64,000 bases of DNA from contig JACKNG010000002.1 in the NCBI GenBank assembly GCA_024235015.1, forward strand, positions 652,046 through 716,045, in the 5' to 3' direction. Shown here one piece after another: positions 1 through 7,931 of the stretch; the stretch's first letter is position 1; each line of letters begins with the position of its first letter. The notes below the pieces were generated by a model that searched no databases, was not told the origin of the DNA, and saw only the letters and a program-made list of their open reading frames with translations. The translations under genes were made by a program, and so were the position numbers. Origin of the DNA: Gammaproteobacteria bacterium (GTDB lineage: Bacteria; Pseudomonadota; Gammaproteobacteria; Ga0077536).

Positions 1-2
1 GC

Positions 3-1910
3 GCCTTCGCGCTCGAGATCGAGGCCTACGCGCGCAATGCCACCGATCCGGCGGCACGCGCACTGGCTGGCGAGGCCGCCTCCCTGCACGGCGACTACCT
101 GCTCGCGGTCGACGAACTGCTCGCCGCGCTGACCGCCGACGCCGTGCCGCTGGCCGGCCTCGAGGAGCAGGTCGGCGAATTCGCCTTGCATGCCGACGAG
201 GTCATCCGCGAGGCCGAGGCCGACATCGCCACCGAACACGAACTGCGTACCGCCGCGCTCGACATCGAACGGCGCCTGCACGACTACCTCGGTGCACCCG
301 ACGCGGTGCACGCGGCCAGCCTGGAGATCGCCCTGCGCACCCTCGAACACCGCCTCGTGCTGGCCGCCACGCGCAACGGCCTGCACCCGCAGGCGCCCTT
401 CCTCACCACCCTGCGCGAGCAGTTGCGCACGCTGCGCCACACCGCCCGCGAGGCGCTCGAACGCCAGCGCGACGTCGACACCGCGCTCGGCGTGGTCTAC
501 GCCCGCCGCGACCAACTCCGCGCCCTCATCCACGATCGCCTCGGCGGCGCCGCGCGCAGCCAGGTCGAGCGCGCCGAGCACGCCGTCGGCGAGCGCATCG
601 TGCAGGCGCGCGCCCGCGTCACCCTGCTGCTGTCGGCCATGATCCTGCTCTGCGCCGGGGCGGCGTGGGCGGTGGTGCGCAATTTCCTGCGCCCGGTCAG
701 CCAGCTGGTGGTGGCGCTGCGCAGCGCTGGCCGCGGCGATCTCGCCCAGCGCGTCAACCTGCGCGCCAAGAACGAACTCGGCGAGATCGGTGCAGCCTTC
801 AACGACATGGCCGCCCGCCTCGAACGCGCCACGGTGTCGCGCGGCTACCTCGACCAGATCCTGACCGCGCTGCCCGGCGGCGTCATCGTGCTCGACGGCA
901 GCCTGGCCATTCTCAAGATCAATCCCGGCGGCTGCGCCCTGTTCGGCGGCTGCGCGGCCGAGCTGGTGGGCGAGAACTTCGCGCGCCTGCTCGCCGATGC
1001 CGACGGCCGCGTGTGGTCGCCGGTGCCGGGCGAAACCGAGGAGCGTCGTATCAGCTGCGGCGGTACCCGGGCCGTGCAGGTGCTGGTCTCGGCCACCGCG
1101 CTCGGCGGCGGGGCGCCGGATGGCGCCGCCTACGTCTGCCACGTCACCGACATCACGCGGCGCAAGGAAGCCGAGGAAGCACTGGCCCGCTCGCGCGACG
1201 AGTTGCGCGCCGCTTACGTCGCCCTGCAGCGCGTGCAGGAAGACGAACGCGCCCGCCTGGCGCGCGAAGTCCACGACGAGTTCGGCGCCATCCTCACCGT
1301 CATGGGCAACACGGTGTTCGCCCTCGACGACCTCACCGCCGACGAGGCGGAGAGGACGCGCGTGCTGCTCGACCGCCTGCACGACATGGTGGCGCGCGCC
1401 TCGGCCGCCACCGAACGCATCGTCGACGGCCTGCACCCACCGATCCTCGACCACTTCGGACTGTCGGCGGCGCTCGAGTGGTACGTCGACGATTTCAAGG
1501 CGCGCTCCGGGCTGGCCTGCTCGCTCAAGCTCGGCACGGTGCCGGAACTTTCGCCCGAGCAATCGCTGGCCCTGTTCCGGGTGTTGCAGGAGGGCCTGAC
1601 CAACGTCACCCGCCACGCCGAGGCGCGCCACGTGCAGGTCACGCTGGCGGCCGACGACACCGAGGTCACCCTCAGCGTCGACGACGACGGCTGCGGCTTC
1701 ACCGAGGCGCCGCCCGGCGGCGAGAGCCGCCACGGGTTGCGCGGCCTGGCCGAGCGCATGGCCAACCTCGGCGGCAGCTTCGCTGTCGACGGTCACGGCG
1801 AGGCCGGCGGCACGCACATCGTCGCGCGCCTGCCACTGGCAGCACGGCCGGGCGGTGAGCGGGCGCCGCTCTATGCCATCGATGGCGGCCGCGCCGGGGT
1901 CGGCACATGA
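3..1910 (+). CDS. Membrane sensor histidine kinase, NarX/UhpB type (5' end outside window)
   Basis: The reading frame is open from the left edge of the window, so the start lies upstream; the first internal start codon is a GTG at 144. Numbering from that codon, a long helical sensor region is followed by a membrane segment near residues 158-178 and a HAMP linker to about 230. A PAS-like domain follows (about 235-340), then a HisKA_3 dimerisation domain with phospho-accepting His377 in REVHDEFGA, and a HATPase domain with an N-box (EGLTNVTRHAE) and a G-box (DDDGCGF). This is the architecture of kinases that phosphorylate NarL-type regulators. It overlaps the response regulator that follows by 4 bases, so the two are translationally coupled. 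The signal sensed is unknown. Confidence 0.93.
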   Translation, partial: AFALEIEAYARNATDPAARALAGEAASLHGDYLLAVDELLAALTADAVPLAGLEEQVGEFALHADEVIREAEADIATEHELRTAALDIERRLHDYLGAPDAVHAASLEIALRTLEHRLVLAATRNGLHPQAPFLTTLREQLRTLRHTAREALERQRDVDTALGVVYARRDQLRALIHDRLGGAARSQVERAEHAVGERIVQARARVTLLLSAMILLCAGAAWAVVRNFLRPVSQLVVALRSAGRGDLAQRVNLRAKNELGEIGAAFNDMAARLERATVSRGYLDQILTALPGGVIVLDGSLAILKINPGGCALFGGCAAELVGENFARLLADADGRVWSPVPGETEERRISCGGTRAVQVLVSATALGGGAPDGAAYVCHVTDITRRKEAEEALARSRDELRAAYVALQRVQEDERARLAREVHDEFGAILTVMGNTVFALDDLTADEAERTRVLLDRLHDMVARASAATERIVDGLHPPILDHFGLSAALEWYVDDFKARSGLACSLKLGTVPELSPEQSLALFRVLQEGLTNVTRHAEARHVQVTLAADDTEVTLSVDDDGCGFTEAPPGGESRHGLRGLAERMANLGGSFAVDGHGEAGGTHIVARLPLAARPGGERAPLYAIDGGRAGVGT

Positions 1911-2554
1911 ACGCGCCGGCGCCGTTGCGCCTGCTGGTGGTCGACGACCACCCGCTGATCCGCCTGGGCCTGCGCCAGATCCTCGCCGATATCGACGACA
2001 TCACCATCGCTGCCGAGGCGGCCTCGGGCATCGAGGGCGTGCGCTGCCTGGAGTCGACGCCGCTCGACATCGTCACCCTGGACATGGCCATGCCCGGGCG
2101 CAGCGGGGTGGAGATCCTGCGCCGCATGCGCACGGTGGCATCCGGCGTGCCGGTGCTCATCTACTCGCGCTTCCCCGAAGAACAGTATGCCCTGCGTGCC
2201 CTGCGCGCCGGCGCCGCCGGCTACCTCATGAAGAGCGCGGCACCGAGCGAGGTGGTCAGCGCCCTGCGCCGGGTCGCCCGCGGCGAACGCTACCTGTCGC
2301 CGCGCATGGCGCGCCAGGTCGCCGACGATCCCCAGCGCATCCACGATCACGACCGCCTGTCCAACCGCGAATTCGAGATCCTGCGCCTGCTCGCCACCGG
2401 GCACACGGTGTCGCGCATCGCCGCCGATCTGTCGCTCAGCATCAAGACCGTCAGCACCCATCGCACCCGCCTGCTCAAGAAGCTCGGCCTCACCAGCACC
2501 GCCGACCTGGTGCACTACGCCATCGAGCAGGGCCTCGACGACACCCAGACCTGA
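1907..2554 (+). CDS. NarL/FixJ-family response regulator
   Basis: This 215-residue regulator has a receiver domain at about residues 8-125, with acidic residues DD13-14, phospho-acceptor Asp59 (in VTLDMAMPG) and the conserved Lys of YLMKSAA. A LuxR-type helix-turn-helix follows at about 145-205 (LSNREFEILRLLATG, then IKTVSTHRTRLLKKLGL). Its ATG overlaps the stop of the upstream kinase, so the pair forms a two-component system. Target genes cannot be inferred from sequence. Confidence 0.94.
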   Translation: MNAPAPLRLLVVDDHPLIRLGLRQILADIDDITIAAEAASGIEGVRCLESTPLDIVTLDMAMPGRSGVEILRRMRTVASGVPVLIYSRFPEEQYALRALRAGAAGYLMKSAAPSEVVSALRRVARGERYLSPRMARQVADDPQRIHDHDRLSNREFEILRLLATGHTVSRIAADLSLSIKTVSTHRTRLLKKLGLTSTADLVHYAIEQGLDDTQT

Positions 2555-2890
2555 GCGGGTGTCCCAGAGGACAAACAACGCCTGCTACGGCGCGCCCTGC
2601 ACGCGCCGTCGAGGGCGACGAGCCCGCGTCGGCTCGACATGCCCCCCCACACCGTGCCGGCCGCCCGCAGGGCGCGACTCGCGACGACATTCATCGGGTA
2701 AGAAACCGCTGAGCGCCGCGACCACGGCGCCGAAACCGCTAAGGTTTCACGCTTTGCCGCGGAACCCGGCGCCACACCGACTGGGCCGTGCACCCGATCA
2801 CGGGCGAGGTCGCCGCGATTGCCCATAGTCCCCGCCTCGGCGCGCACGCCGCGTCGTCGAAGTAGAAGACCACGTAACGAGGAGGGACTC
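2555..2890. other. Intergenic region with a short hairpin
   Basis: No convincing gene is visible in these 336 bases. A perfect 6-bp inverted repeat (GAAACC, 5-base loop, GGTTTC) lies at 2732-2748 and could help end the upstream transcript, although no T-tract follows. The 3' end carries a clear ribosome binding site (GAGGAGGG) for the lipoprotein gene at 2891. Confidence 0.4.
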
Positions 2891-3334
2891 ATGCATACCA
2901 TGACGAAGTCCGCCGCGCTGGCCCTGGCGCTCGCCACCACCGCCGGCTGCGGCACCACGCCCCAGGACCGCGGCCTGAGCGGCGCCGGCATCGGTGCCGG
3001 CGCCGGTGCCATTGTCGGCGCGGTGACCGGCTTGTCCGTGCTCGAAGCGGCCGCACTGGGCGCGACGGGCGGCGCACTGACCGGCATCTTCACCAACAAG
3101 TCGCAGGTCGACATGGGCGACCCGGCCTGGAAGCAGAGCAGCCAGGCGCACGAGCTCAACAACCTCGTCGCCGACGTCCAGGGCCGGCTCGCCGCACGCG
3201 GCTACGACCCGGGCCCGGTCGACGGCGTGGTCGGGCCGAAGACGCGCCAGGCGATCCGCGCCTGGCAGCGTGACCGCGGCCTGGCCGTCGACGGCCGGGT
3301 CACCCCGGAGCTGGTCTCCAGCCTGCGCGGTTGA
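2891..3334 (+). CDS. Peptidoglycan-binding lipoprotein
   Basis: The predicted 147-residue protein starts at the ATG 2891, chosen because a strong ribosome binding site (GAGGAGGG) sits just upstream. A lipoprotein signal peptide ends in a lipobox (TAGC). A glycine/alanine-rich segment of the glycine-zipper kind (GAGIGAGAGAIVGAVTG) follows, and a PG_binding_1 domain occupies about residues 90-146 (LQ-type helices with YDPGPVDGVVGPKTRQAI). It is probably anchored in the outer membrane and holds peptidoglycan. It stands alone in the sense that neither neighbour is functionally related. Confidence 0.85.
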   Translation: MHTMTKSAALALALATTAGCGTTPQDRGLSGAGIGAGAGAIVGAVTGLSVLEAAALGATGGALTGIFTNKSQVDMGDPAWKQSSQAHELNNLVADVQGRLAARGYDPGPVDGVVGPKTRQAIRAWQRDRGLAVDGRVTPELVSSLRG

Positions 3335-3353
3335 GACCGGGCCCGCGGCGCGC

Positions 3354-3382
3354 TGAAGTGCGGCGCGGGCCTCCGCTATAAT
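3354..3382 (+). promoter_or_regulatory. Sigma-70 type promoter for the CoA-transferase gene
   Basis: A perfect -10 hexamer TATAAT (3377-3382) is preceded at 17 bases by a weak -35, TGAAGT (3354-3359). It lies 142 bases upstream of the CoA-transferase start. Confidence 0.5.
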
Positions 3383-3384
3383 CC

Positions 3385-3415
3385 GGGCCGCCGCGGCGCT
3401 CGCGCCGCGCGGCCC
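3385..3415 (+). other. Long GC-rich stem in the CoA-transferase 5' leader
   Basis: Immediately after the TATAAT box, GGGCCG at 3385 begins a 15-base arm that pairs with a 14-base arm at 3402-3415, with a single bulge and a tiny loop. It has no T-tract. It may be a leader hairpin affecting mRNA stability, or simply an extreme GC palindrome. Confidence 0.4.
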
Positions 3416-3523
3416 GCGTCCCCGCCCCCGGTCTGGCCGGGTGGCCGCCACGGTGGCGCCGGCGACTCGCCATCGTTCGACACGCCGCGCCTCTGGCGCG
3501 CCAGGTTCCAAGGGGCCACACAG

Positions 3524-4870
3524 ATGAAGAAGGTCTTCCCGGACGCCACGTCCGCGCTCAAAGACGTCCTCCGGGACGACATCACCATCGCCGCCGGCGG
3601 CTTCGGCCTGTGCGGCATCCCCGAGAACCTCATCGCCGCGCTCGCCGCCTCGGGCATCAAGGGCCTGACCATCGTCGGCAACAACGCCGGCGTCGACGGC
3701 TTCGGCATGGGACTCTTGCTCAACAACCGCCAGGTGAAGGAGGTCATCGCCTCCTACGTCGGCGAGAACAAGGAATTCGAGCGCCAGGTGCTGGCCGGCG
3801 AACTCGAGCTGCACCTCAACCCCCAGGGCACCCTGGCCGAACGCCTGCGCGCCGGCGGCGCCGGCATCCCCGGCTTCTACACCCGCACCGCCTTCGGTAC
3901 CCCGCTCGGCGAGGGCAAGGAGGTCAAGGTCTTCGACGGCGTCGAGTACGTGCTGGAGGAAGGCATCCGCGCCGACCTCGCCATCGTCAAGGCCTGGAAG
4001 GGCGACAAGGCCGGCAACCTCGTCTACCGCAAGGCGGCGCGCAACTTCAACCCGATGATCGCGACCTGCGGCAAGGTCTGCATCGCCGAGGTCGAGGAGC
4101 TGGTCGAAGTGGGTGAGCTCGACCCGGACGAGATCCACACGCCCGGCATCTACGTCGACCGCATCATCCAGGGCCGCGATTACGAGAAGCGCATCGAGTT
4201 CCGCACCGTCGCCGGCACCCCGGCCAAGGGCGGCTCCCCGACCCGTGACATGATGGCGAAACGCGCCGCGCAGGAGCTGAAGGACGGCTTCTACGTCAAC
4301 CTCGGCATCGGCATCCCGACCCTGGTCGCCAACTTCATCCCCGCGGGCGTCAACGTCACCCTGCAGTCCGAGAACGGCCTGCTCGGCATCGGCCCCTTCC
4401 CCGACGAGGCCGACGTCGACCCCGATCTCATCAACGCCGGCAAGCAGACCATCACCGCCATTCCCGGCTCGAGCTTCTTCTCCAGCGCGGACTCCTTCGC
4501 CATGATCCGCGGCGGTCACGTCGACCTCTCCATCCTCGGCGGGCTGGAAGTGGCCGAGAACGGCGACCTCGCCAACTTCATGGTGCCGGGCAAGATGGTC
4601 AAGGGCCCGGGCGGCGCGATGGACCTCGTGTCCGGGGTCAAGCGCGTGATCGTGCTGATGGATCACTGCGCCAAGGACGGCAGCCCGAAGATCCTCAAAG
4701 CTTGCTCGCTGCCCATCACCGGCAAGAACGTGGTCGACATGATCATCACCGATCTGTGCGTGTTCGAAGTGCGGCCGGACGGCAAGGGCCTGCTGCTGAA
4801 GGAACTGCACGACGGCGTGACGCTGGACGAAGTGAAGGCCAAGACCGGCTGCGAGTTCTCCACACCCTGA
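3524..4870 (+). CDS. 3-oxoacid (succinyl-CoA:acetoacetate-type) CoA-transferase, fused A and B subunits
   Basis: The 448-residue protein joins both halves of a family I CoA-transferase, which most bacteria encode as two genes (scoA/scoB, atoD/atoA). The alpha half (about 1-235) carries the signature around AAGGFGLCGIPENLI. The beta half (about 238-445) carries the catalytic motif LQSENGLLGIG, in which Glu283 should form the CoA thioester. The family moves CoA between succinyl-CoA or acetyl-CoA and acetoacetate or related oxoacids, which would feed ketone bodies or ring-cleavage products into central metabolism. The exact acid substrate cannot be read from sequence. A hairpin follows the stop. 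Confidence 0.9.
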   Translation: MKKVFPDATSALKDVLRDDITIAAGGFGLCGIPENLIAALAASGIKGLTIVGNNAGVDGFGMGLLLNNRQVKEVIASYVGENKEFERQVLAGELELHLNPQGTLAERLRAGGAGIPGFYTRTAFGTPLGEGKEVKVFDGVEYVLEEGIRADLAIVKAWKGDKAGNLVYRKAARNFNPMIATCGKVCIAEVEELVEVGELDPDEIHTPGIYVDRIIQGRDYEKRIEFRTVAGTPAKGGSPTRDMMAKRAAQELKDGFYVNLGIGIPTLVANFIPAGVNVTLQSENGLLGIGPFPDEADVDPDLINAGKQTITAIPGSSFFSSADSFAMIRGGHVDLSILGGLEVAENGDLANFMVPGKMVKGPGGAMDLVSGVKRVIVLMDHCAKDGSPKILKACSLPITGKNVVDMIITDLCVFEVRPDGKGLLLKELHDGVTLDEVKAKTGCEFSTP

Positions 4871-4898
4871 GCGGGCAGCGCACGCACCGCCCGCTTCG

Positions 4899-4934
4899 GG
4901 TGTCCGACACCTTCTGTCGAAGGTGTCGGACACC
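4899..4934. repeat. Perfect 15-bp inverted repeat built from GGTGTCnGACACC
   Basis: The arms at 4899-4913 and 4920-4934 are perfect complements around a 6-base loop. Each arm is itself a near-palindrome, GGTGTCCGACACC. The same core (GGTGTCAGACACC) occurs at 57230-57242. It could act as a terminator for the CoA-transferase gene, but lacks a T-tract and looks more like a dispersed palindromic repeat. Confidence 0.6.
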
Positions 4935-4946
4935 GTCGACGTCCAC

Positions 4947-6185
4947 ATGACCCCGGCACACGCGCGGGAGGACTGCGACGTCGCCATCATCGGCGGTGGC
5001 CCGGCCGGCCTGATGGCGGCGGAGGCGGCCGCCGCCCGCGGCGCCAACGTCGCCGTCTACGACGCCATGGCCTCCTGCGGGCGCAAGTTCCTGCTCGCCG
5101 GCAAGGGTGGCCTCAACCTCACCCACGAAGCGAACGGCGACGCGCTGCTGGCGCGCTACGGCGACGACCTGCCGGCCGCGCTGCGCGGGGCGCTCGAAGC
5201 CTTCGACACCCGCGCCGTGCGCGCCTGGGCGGCCGGGCTCGGGATCGAAACCTTCGTCGGCTCCTCGGGCCGCGTGTTCCCCGCCGACATGAAGGCCGCG
5301 CCGCTGCTTCGGCGCTGGCTCGAACGGCTGCGCCGCGCGGGCGTCAGCTTCCATCCCCGCCACCGCTGGTGTGGCTGGGATGGCCAAGCCCTGCTGTTCG
5401 CGTCCCCTGAGGGTGACGTGCGCGCAGCCCCCCGCGCTACGGTGCTGGCACTCGGCGGCGCGAGCTGGCCAAGGCTGGGTTCCGATGGCGGCTGGGTCTC
5501 GCTGCTACAGGCCGAGGGCGCCGACGTCACGCCGCTTACCCCGGCCAACTGCGGTTTCGAGTGTGCGTTCAGTTCGCACTTGCGCGACCGCCACGCCGGG
5601 CAGGTGGCGAAGAACGTGGTGCTCGAATGCACGGACAGCACGGGCCGGGCGCACCGCGCCCCCGGCGATCTCGTGATCACGGACTACGGCTTCGAAGGCG
5701 GCTGTATCTATGCACTCTCGCGCTGGCTGCGCGACGCCATCGCCGCCGACGGCGCGGCCACGCTCCGCGTCGACCTCGCCCCCGGCTACACCCGTGCAGC
5801 GCTGGAGGCCGCCCTCGCCCGCCCGCGCGGCAAGCGCAGCCTCGGCGAACACCTGCGCCGCGCCATACACCTCGACGCCGTGCGCGCGGCTCTTGTGTTC
5901 GAAACCGCGCCCGTCGAACAGCGCGCCGATCCTGTCGCCCTCGCCACGCACATCAAGGCCGCGCGCTTCGTGCTCACCGCGCCGCGTTCGCTAGCCGAGG
6001 CCATCAGCACCGCCGGAGGCGTACGCTTCGCCGCTTGTGACGAGCGACTGATGCTGCGCGCGAAGCCCGGGGTCTTCGTCGCCGGCGAGATGCTGGACTG
6101 GGAGGCGCCGACCGGGGGCTACCTGCTGACGGGGTGCCTGGCGACGGGAAGCTTGGCCGGCGCCGGTGCAGGCGACCGGCGCTGA
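4947..6185 (+). CDS. FAD-dependent oxidoreductase, HI0933/BaiN-like (PP_4765-type flavoprotein)
   Basis: The predicted 412-residue flavoprotein has an N-terminal Rossmann dinucleotide-binding motif (VAIIGGGPAGLMAAEAAA) followed by CGRKFLLAGKGGLNLTHE, typical of the HI0933 family. A second FAD motif lies near the C-terminus (GVFVAGEMLDWEAPTGGYLL). An upstream GTG at 4923 in the same frame falls inside the hairpin at 4899-4934, so the ATG at 4947 is preferred. Related proteins are annotated as aminoacetone oxidases or NAD(P)/FAD oxidoreductases. The true substrate is unknown and the neighbours give no clue. Confidence 0.87.
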   Translation: MTPAHAREDCDVAIIGGGPAGLMAAEAAAARGANVAVYDAMASCGRKFLLAGKGGLNLTHEANGDALLARYGDDLPAALRGALEAFDTRAVRAWAAGLGIETFVGSSGRVFPADMKAAPLLRRWLERLRRAGVSFHPRHRWCGWDGQALLFASPEGDVRAAPRATVLALGGASWPRLGSDGGWVSLLQAEGADVTPLTPANCGFECAFSSHLRDRHAGQVAKNVVLECTDSTGRAHRAPGDLVITDYGFEGGCIYALSRWLRDAIAADGAATLRVDLAPGYTRAALEAALARPRGKRSLGEHLRRAIHLDAVRAALVFETAPVEQRADPVALATHIKAARFVLTAPRSLAEAISTAGGVRFAACDERLMLRAKPGVFVAGEMLDWEAPTGGYLLTGCLATGSLAGAGAGDRR

Positions 6186-6316
6186 CGCGCGCCAGAACGT
6201 AAATCATCGTGTCTGGACGCTCGCCGGCAGCCGGAACTGATCGAAGTCAGAACCGCACGGATCATCGTGGCAATACTTCGGTGAACGCATAGCGCACCGC
6301 ACAAGGAACCAACCCG

Positions 6317-6952
6317 ATGAGAAGTATCGCCCTCAACCTGGCCCTGGGCGCCCTGTTCTCCACCCACTTCGCAACGGCCGATGCCGCGCTGGTCAGTCGC
6401 GCCGGCGGCACGATGGTCTACGACAGCGATCGCGACATCACCTGGCTCGCCGATGCCAACTACGCCATGACGTCCGGCCACGACGCCGACGGCCGCATGA
6501 CCTGGTCGGCAGCGAGCGCCTGGGCGGAGGGGCTGGTCTTCGGCGGTTACGACGACTGGCGGCTGCCGAATGCGCTCCCGGAACCCGCCTTCCCGGCCTA
6601 TGGCGAGACCGCCAGCGAGATGGGCCACTTGTTCTACGAGGAGCTGGGCGGCGTCGCGCAGCAATCCCTGGCCCTGACCCACAACGCCAACTACGACCTG
6701 TTCACCAACATCAGCGACTGGATCTACTGGTCGGCGACGACGTACTCGCCGGAGGTGGCTCAAGCATGGAATTTCCGCTTCGATTACAGCACGCCATCCC
6801 TCAATGGCCTGCAAAGCTTCAACTACAAGGAATTCTTCGAGATGAACGCGTGGGCGGTGCGTGACGGCGACGTCGCCGTCGTGCCGCTGCCGGGCGCGCT
6901 GGGTCTCTGCCTCCCATTGCTGGCACTCCTCGGCGCACGTCGTAGGGGTTGA
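6317..6952 (+). CDS. DUF1566-domain secreted protein with PEP-CTERM anchor
   Basis: This 211-residue protein has a signal peptide (cleavage near ATADA) and a DUF1566 (Lcl-like) body with the family's recurring words: MVYDSDRDITWLADANYA, YDDWRLPNA, and IYWSATTYSP. The C-terminus is a VPLP variant of the PEP-CTERM sorting signal: VPLPGA, a hydrophobic segment, then RRRG. Exosortase would cleave there and pass the protein to the surface or extracellular matrix. The start is supported by AAGGAACC upstream. It is the first of eight such proteins in the window. Confidence 0.85.
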   Translation: MRSIALNLALGALFSTHFATADAALVSRAGGTMVYDSDRDITWLADANYAMTSGHDADGRMTWSAASAWAEGLVFGGYDDWRLPNALPEPAFPAYGETASEMGHLFYEELGGVAQQSLALTHNANYDLFTNISDWIYWSATTYSPEVAQAWNFRFDYSTPSLNGLQSFNYKEFFEMNAWAVRDGDVAVVPLPGALGLCLPLLALLGARRRG

Positions 6953-7081
6953 GGCGCGGGTTCCCGCGCTCAGTGGACAGACAAGGCTTTGTTCGGGCAC
7001 GACGGAATGCGAAAGCGGAAACCGTGGTCTGTCCCTGATTCATTTGAGGTCATCAAAGTGGGGCGATGCGAACGGGGAACA

Positions 7082-7173
7082 GCGCACAACCTCCAACTTC
7101 AAGAAACCGAGGCCTGTCCCCGATTGAGCGCACAACCTCCAACTTCAAGAACCCGAGGCCTGTCCCCGATTGA
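7082..7173. repeat. Two tandem 46-bp repeats
   Basis: Two adjacent copies (7082-7127 and 7128-7173) differ at a single base. Each ends in the motif TGTCCCCGATTGA. A diverged fragment (CTGTCCCTGATTCA) lies just upstream near 7025, and GTCCCCGATT recurs near 9278. No gene overlaps. They may be remnants of a dispersed intergenic repeat family. Confidence 0.75.
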
Positions 7174-7200
7174 GCGCGCCGATTTTCCTTAAGCTTAGTT

Positions 7201-7230
7201 GTGTGTATATTTTCTAATATTCTTACACAC
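7201..7230 (+). promoter_or_regulatory. Nested palindromic operator for vapBC
   Basis: An outer inverted repeat GTGTGTA (7201-7207) / TACACAC (7224-7230) encloses a perfect inner one, ATATT-TTCT-AATAT (7207-7220). It is an AT-rich island 12 bases before the antitoxin start. VapB-VapC complexes normally autorepress by binding such inverted repeats over their own promoter. Confidence 0.65.
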
Positions 7231-7241
7231 GTCACTGCACC

Positions 7242-7436
7242 ATGCGCACCAACATCGTTATCGACGACAAGTTGATGGCCGACGCACTCAAGGCCACCGG
7301 GGCGAAATCCAAGCGCGAAGCCGTCGAGCTTGGCCTGAAGACGCTTGTGCATCTCAAGCAGCAGGAACGCTTGCGCGGTTTCCGGGGCAAGCTGCGCTGG
7401 CAGGGTGACCTCGACGAGATGAGAACGGACAAGTGA
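7242..7436 (+). CDS. vapB: VapB-type antitoxin
   Basis: The protein has 64 residues. The N-terminal MRTNIVIDDKLMADALKATG is a ribbon-helix-helix DNA-binding segment of the VapB/DUF2191 kind. The C-terminal half (LRGFRGKLRWQGDLDEMR) is the usual toxin-binding tail with an aromatic/arginine anchor for the PIN active site. The stop overlaps the GTG start of vapC. It neutralises VapC and represses the operon through the palindrome just upstream. Confidence 0.92.
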   Translation: MRTNIVIDDKLMADALKATGAKSKREAVELGLKTLVHLKQQERLRGFRGKLRWQGDLDEMRTDK

Positions 7437-7831
7437 TCCTCGTCGATTCGAGCGTGTGGGTGGATTACTTCAACGGCAATGCCAACGAACAGGCGGATTT
7501 TCTTCACGCACGGCTCGGGAATGAACCTGTCGCCATTGGCGACCTGATGCTGACGGAAGTCCTGCAGGGCTTCCGAGACGATGGCGATTACCGCACGGCC
7601 CGAGGACTGCTCCTGGACTTGCCGGTCCTGAATCTCGTAAGTACAGACGTCGCCCTCGCTGCAGCAGAGAACTACCGCATGCTTCGCGCTGCAGGAATCA
7701 CGATCCGCAAGACGATCGATACGCTGATCGCGACCTTCTGCATTCGCGAACGGCTCGAACTGCTATTCAGTGACCGCGACTTCGAGCCTTTCGTCAGGCA
7801 TCTCGGCTTGCGATCGGCCATACCGGACTGA
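7433..7831 (+). CDS. vapC: VapC-type PIN-domain ribonuclease toxin
   Basis: This 132-residue PIN domain carries the four acidic active-site residues Asp5 (VDSSVWVDYF), Glu42 (LTEVLQG), Asp96 (TIDTLIA) and Asp114 (FSDRDF). These bind Mg2+ for RNA cleavage; family members cut tRNA or rRNA. It starts with GTG overlapping the antitoxin stop (GTGA), so translation is coupled. It appears intact. Confidence 0.93.
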   Translation: MILVDSSVWVDYFNGNANEQADFLHARLGNEPVAIGDLMLTEVLQGFRDDGDYRTARGLLLDLPVLNLVSTDVALAAAENYRMLRAAGITIRKTIDTLIATFCIRERLELLFSDRDFEPFVRHLGLRSAIPD

Positions 7832-7931
7832 ACCGAATAGACCTGCGCGCTCGTCTCTCGCCGTTCGTTCTTCGGGTCCGGTACGACGACAGGTCGAGCG
7901 CGACCTTCACGCTCACCGCAGGAAACGCAAG

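Noticed and set aside
2798..5047. A 749-codon minus-strand open frame opposite the lipoprotein and CoA-transferase genes
   Set aside because: It is a shadow frame caused by high GC at third positions. The plus-strand genes have clear domains and ribosome binding sites; the shadow has none.
7082..7173. Direct repeats as a possible CRISPR
   Set aside because: The two copies are immediately adjacent with no spacer, and no cas gene is present.
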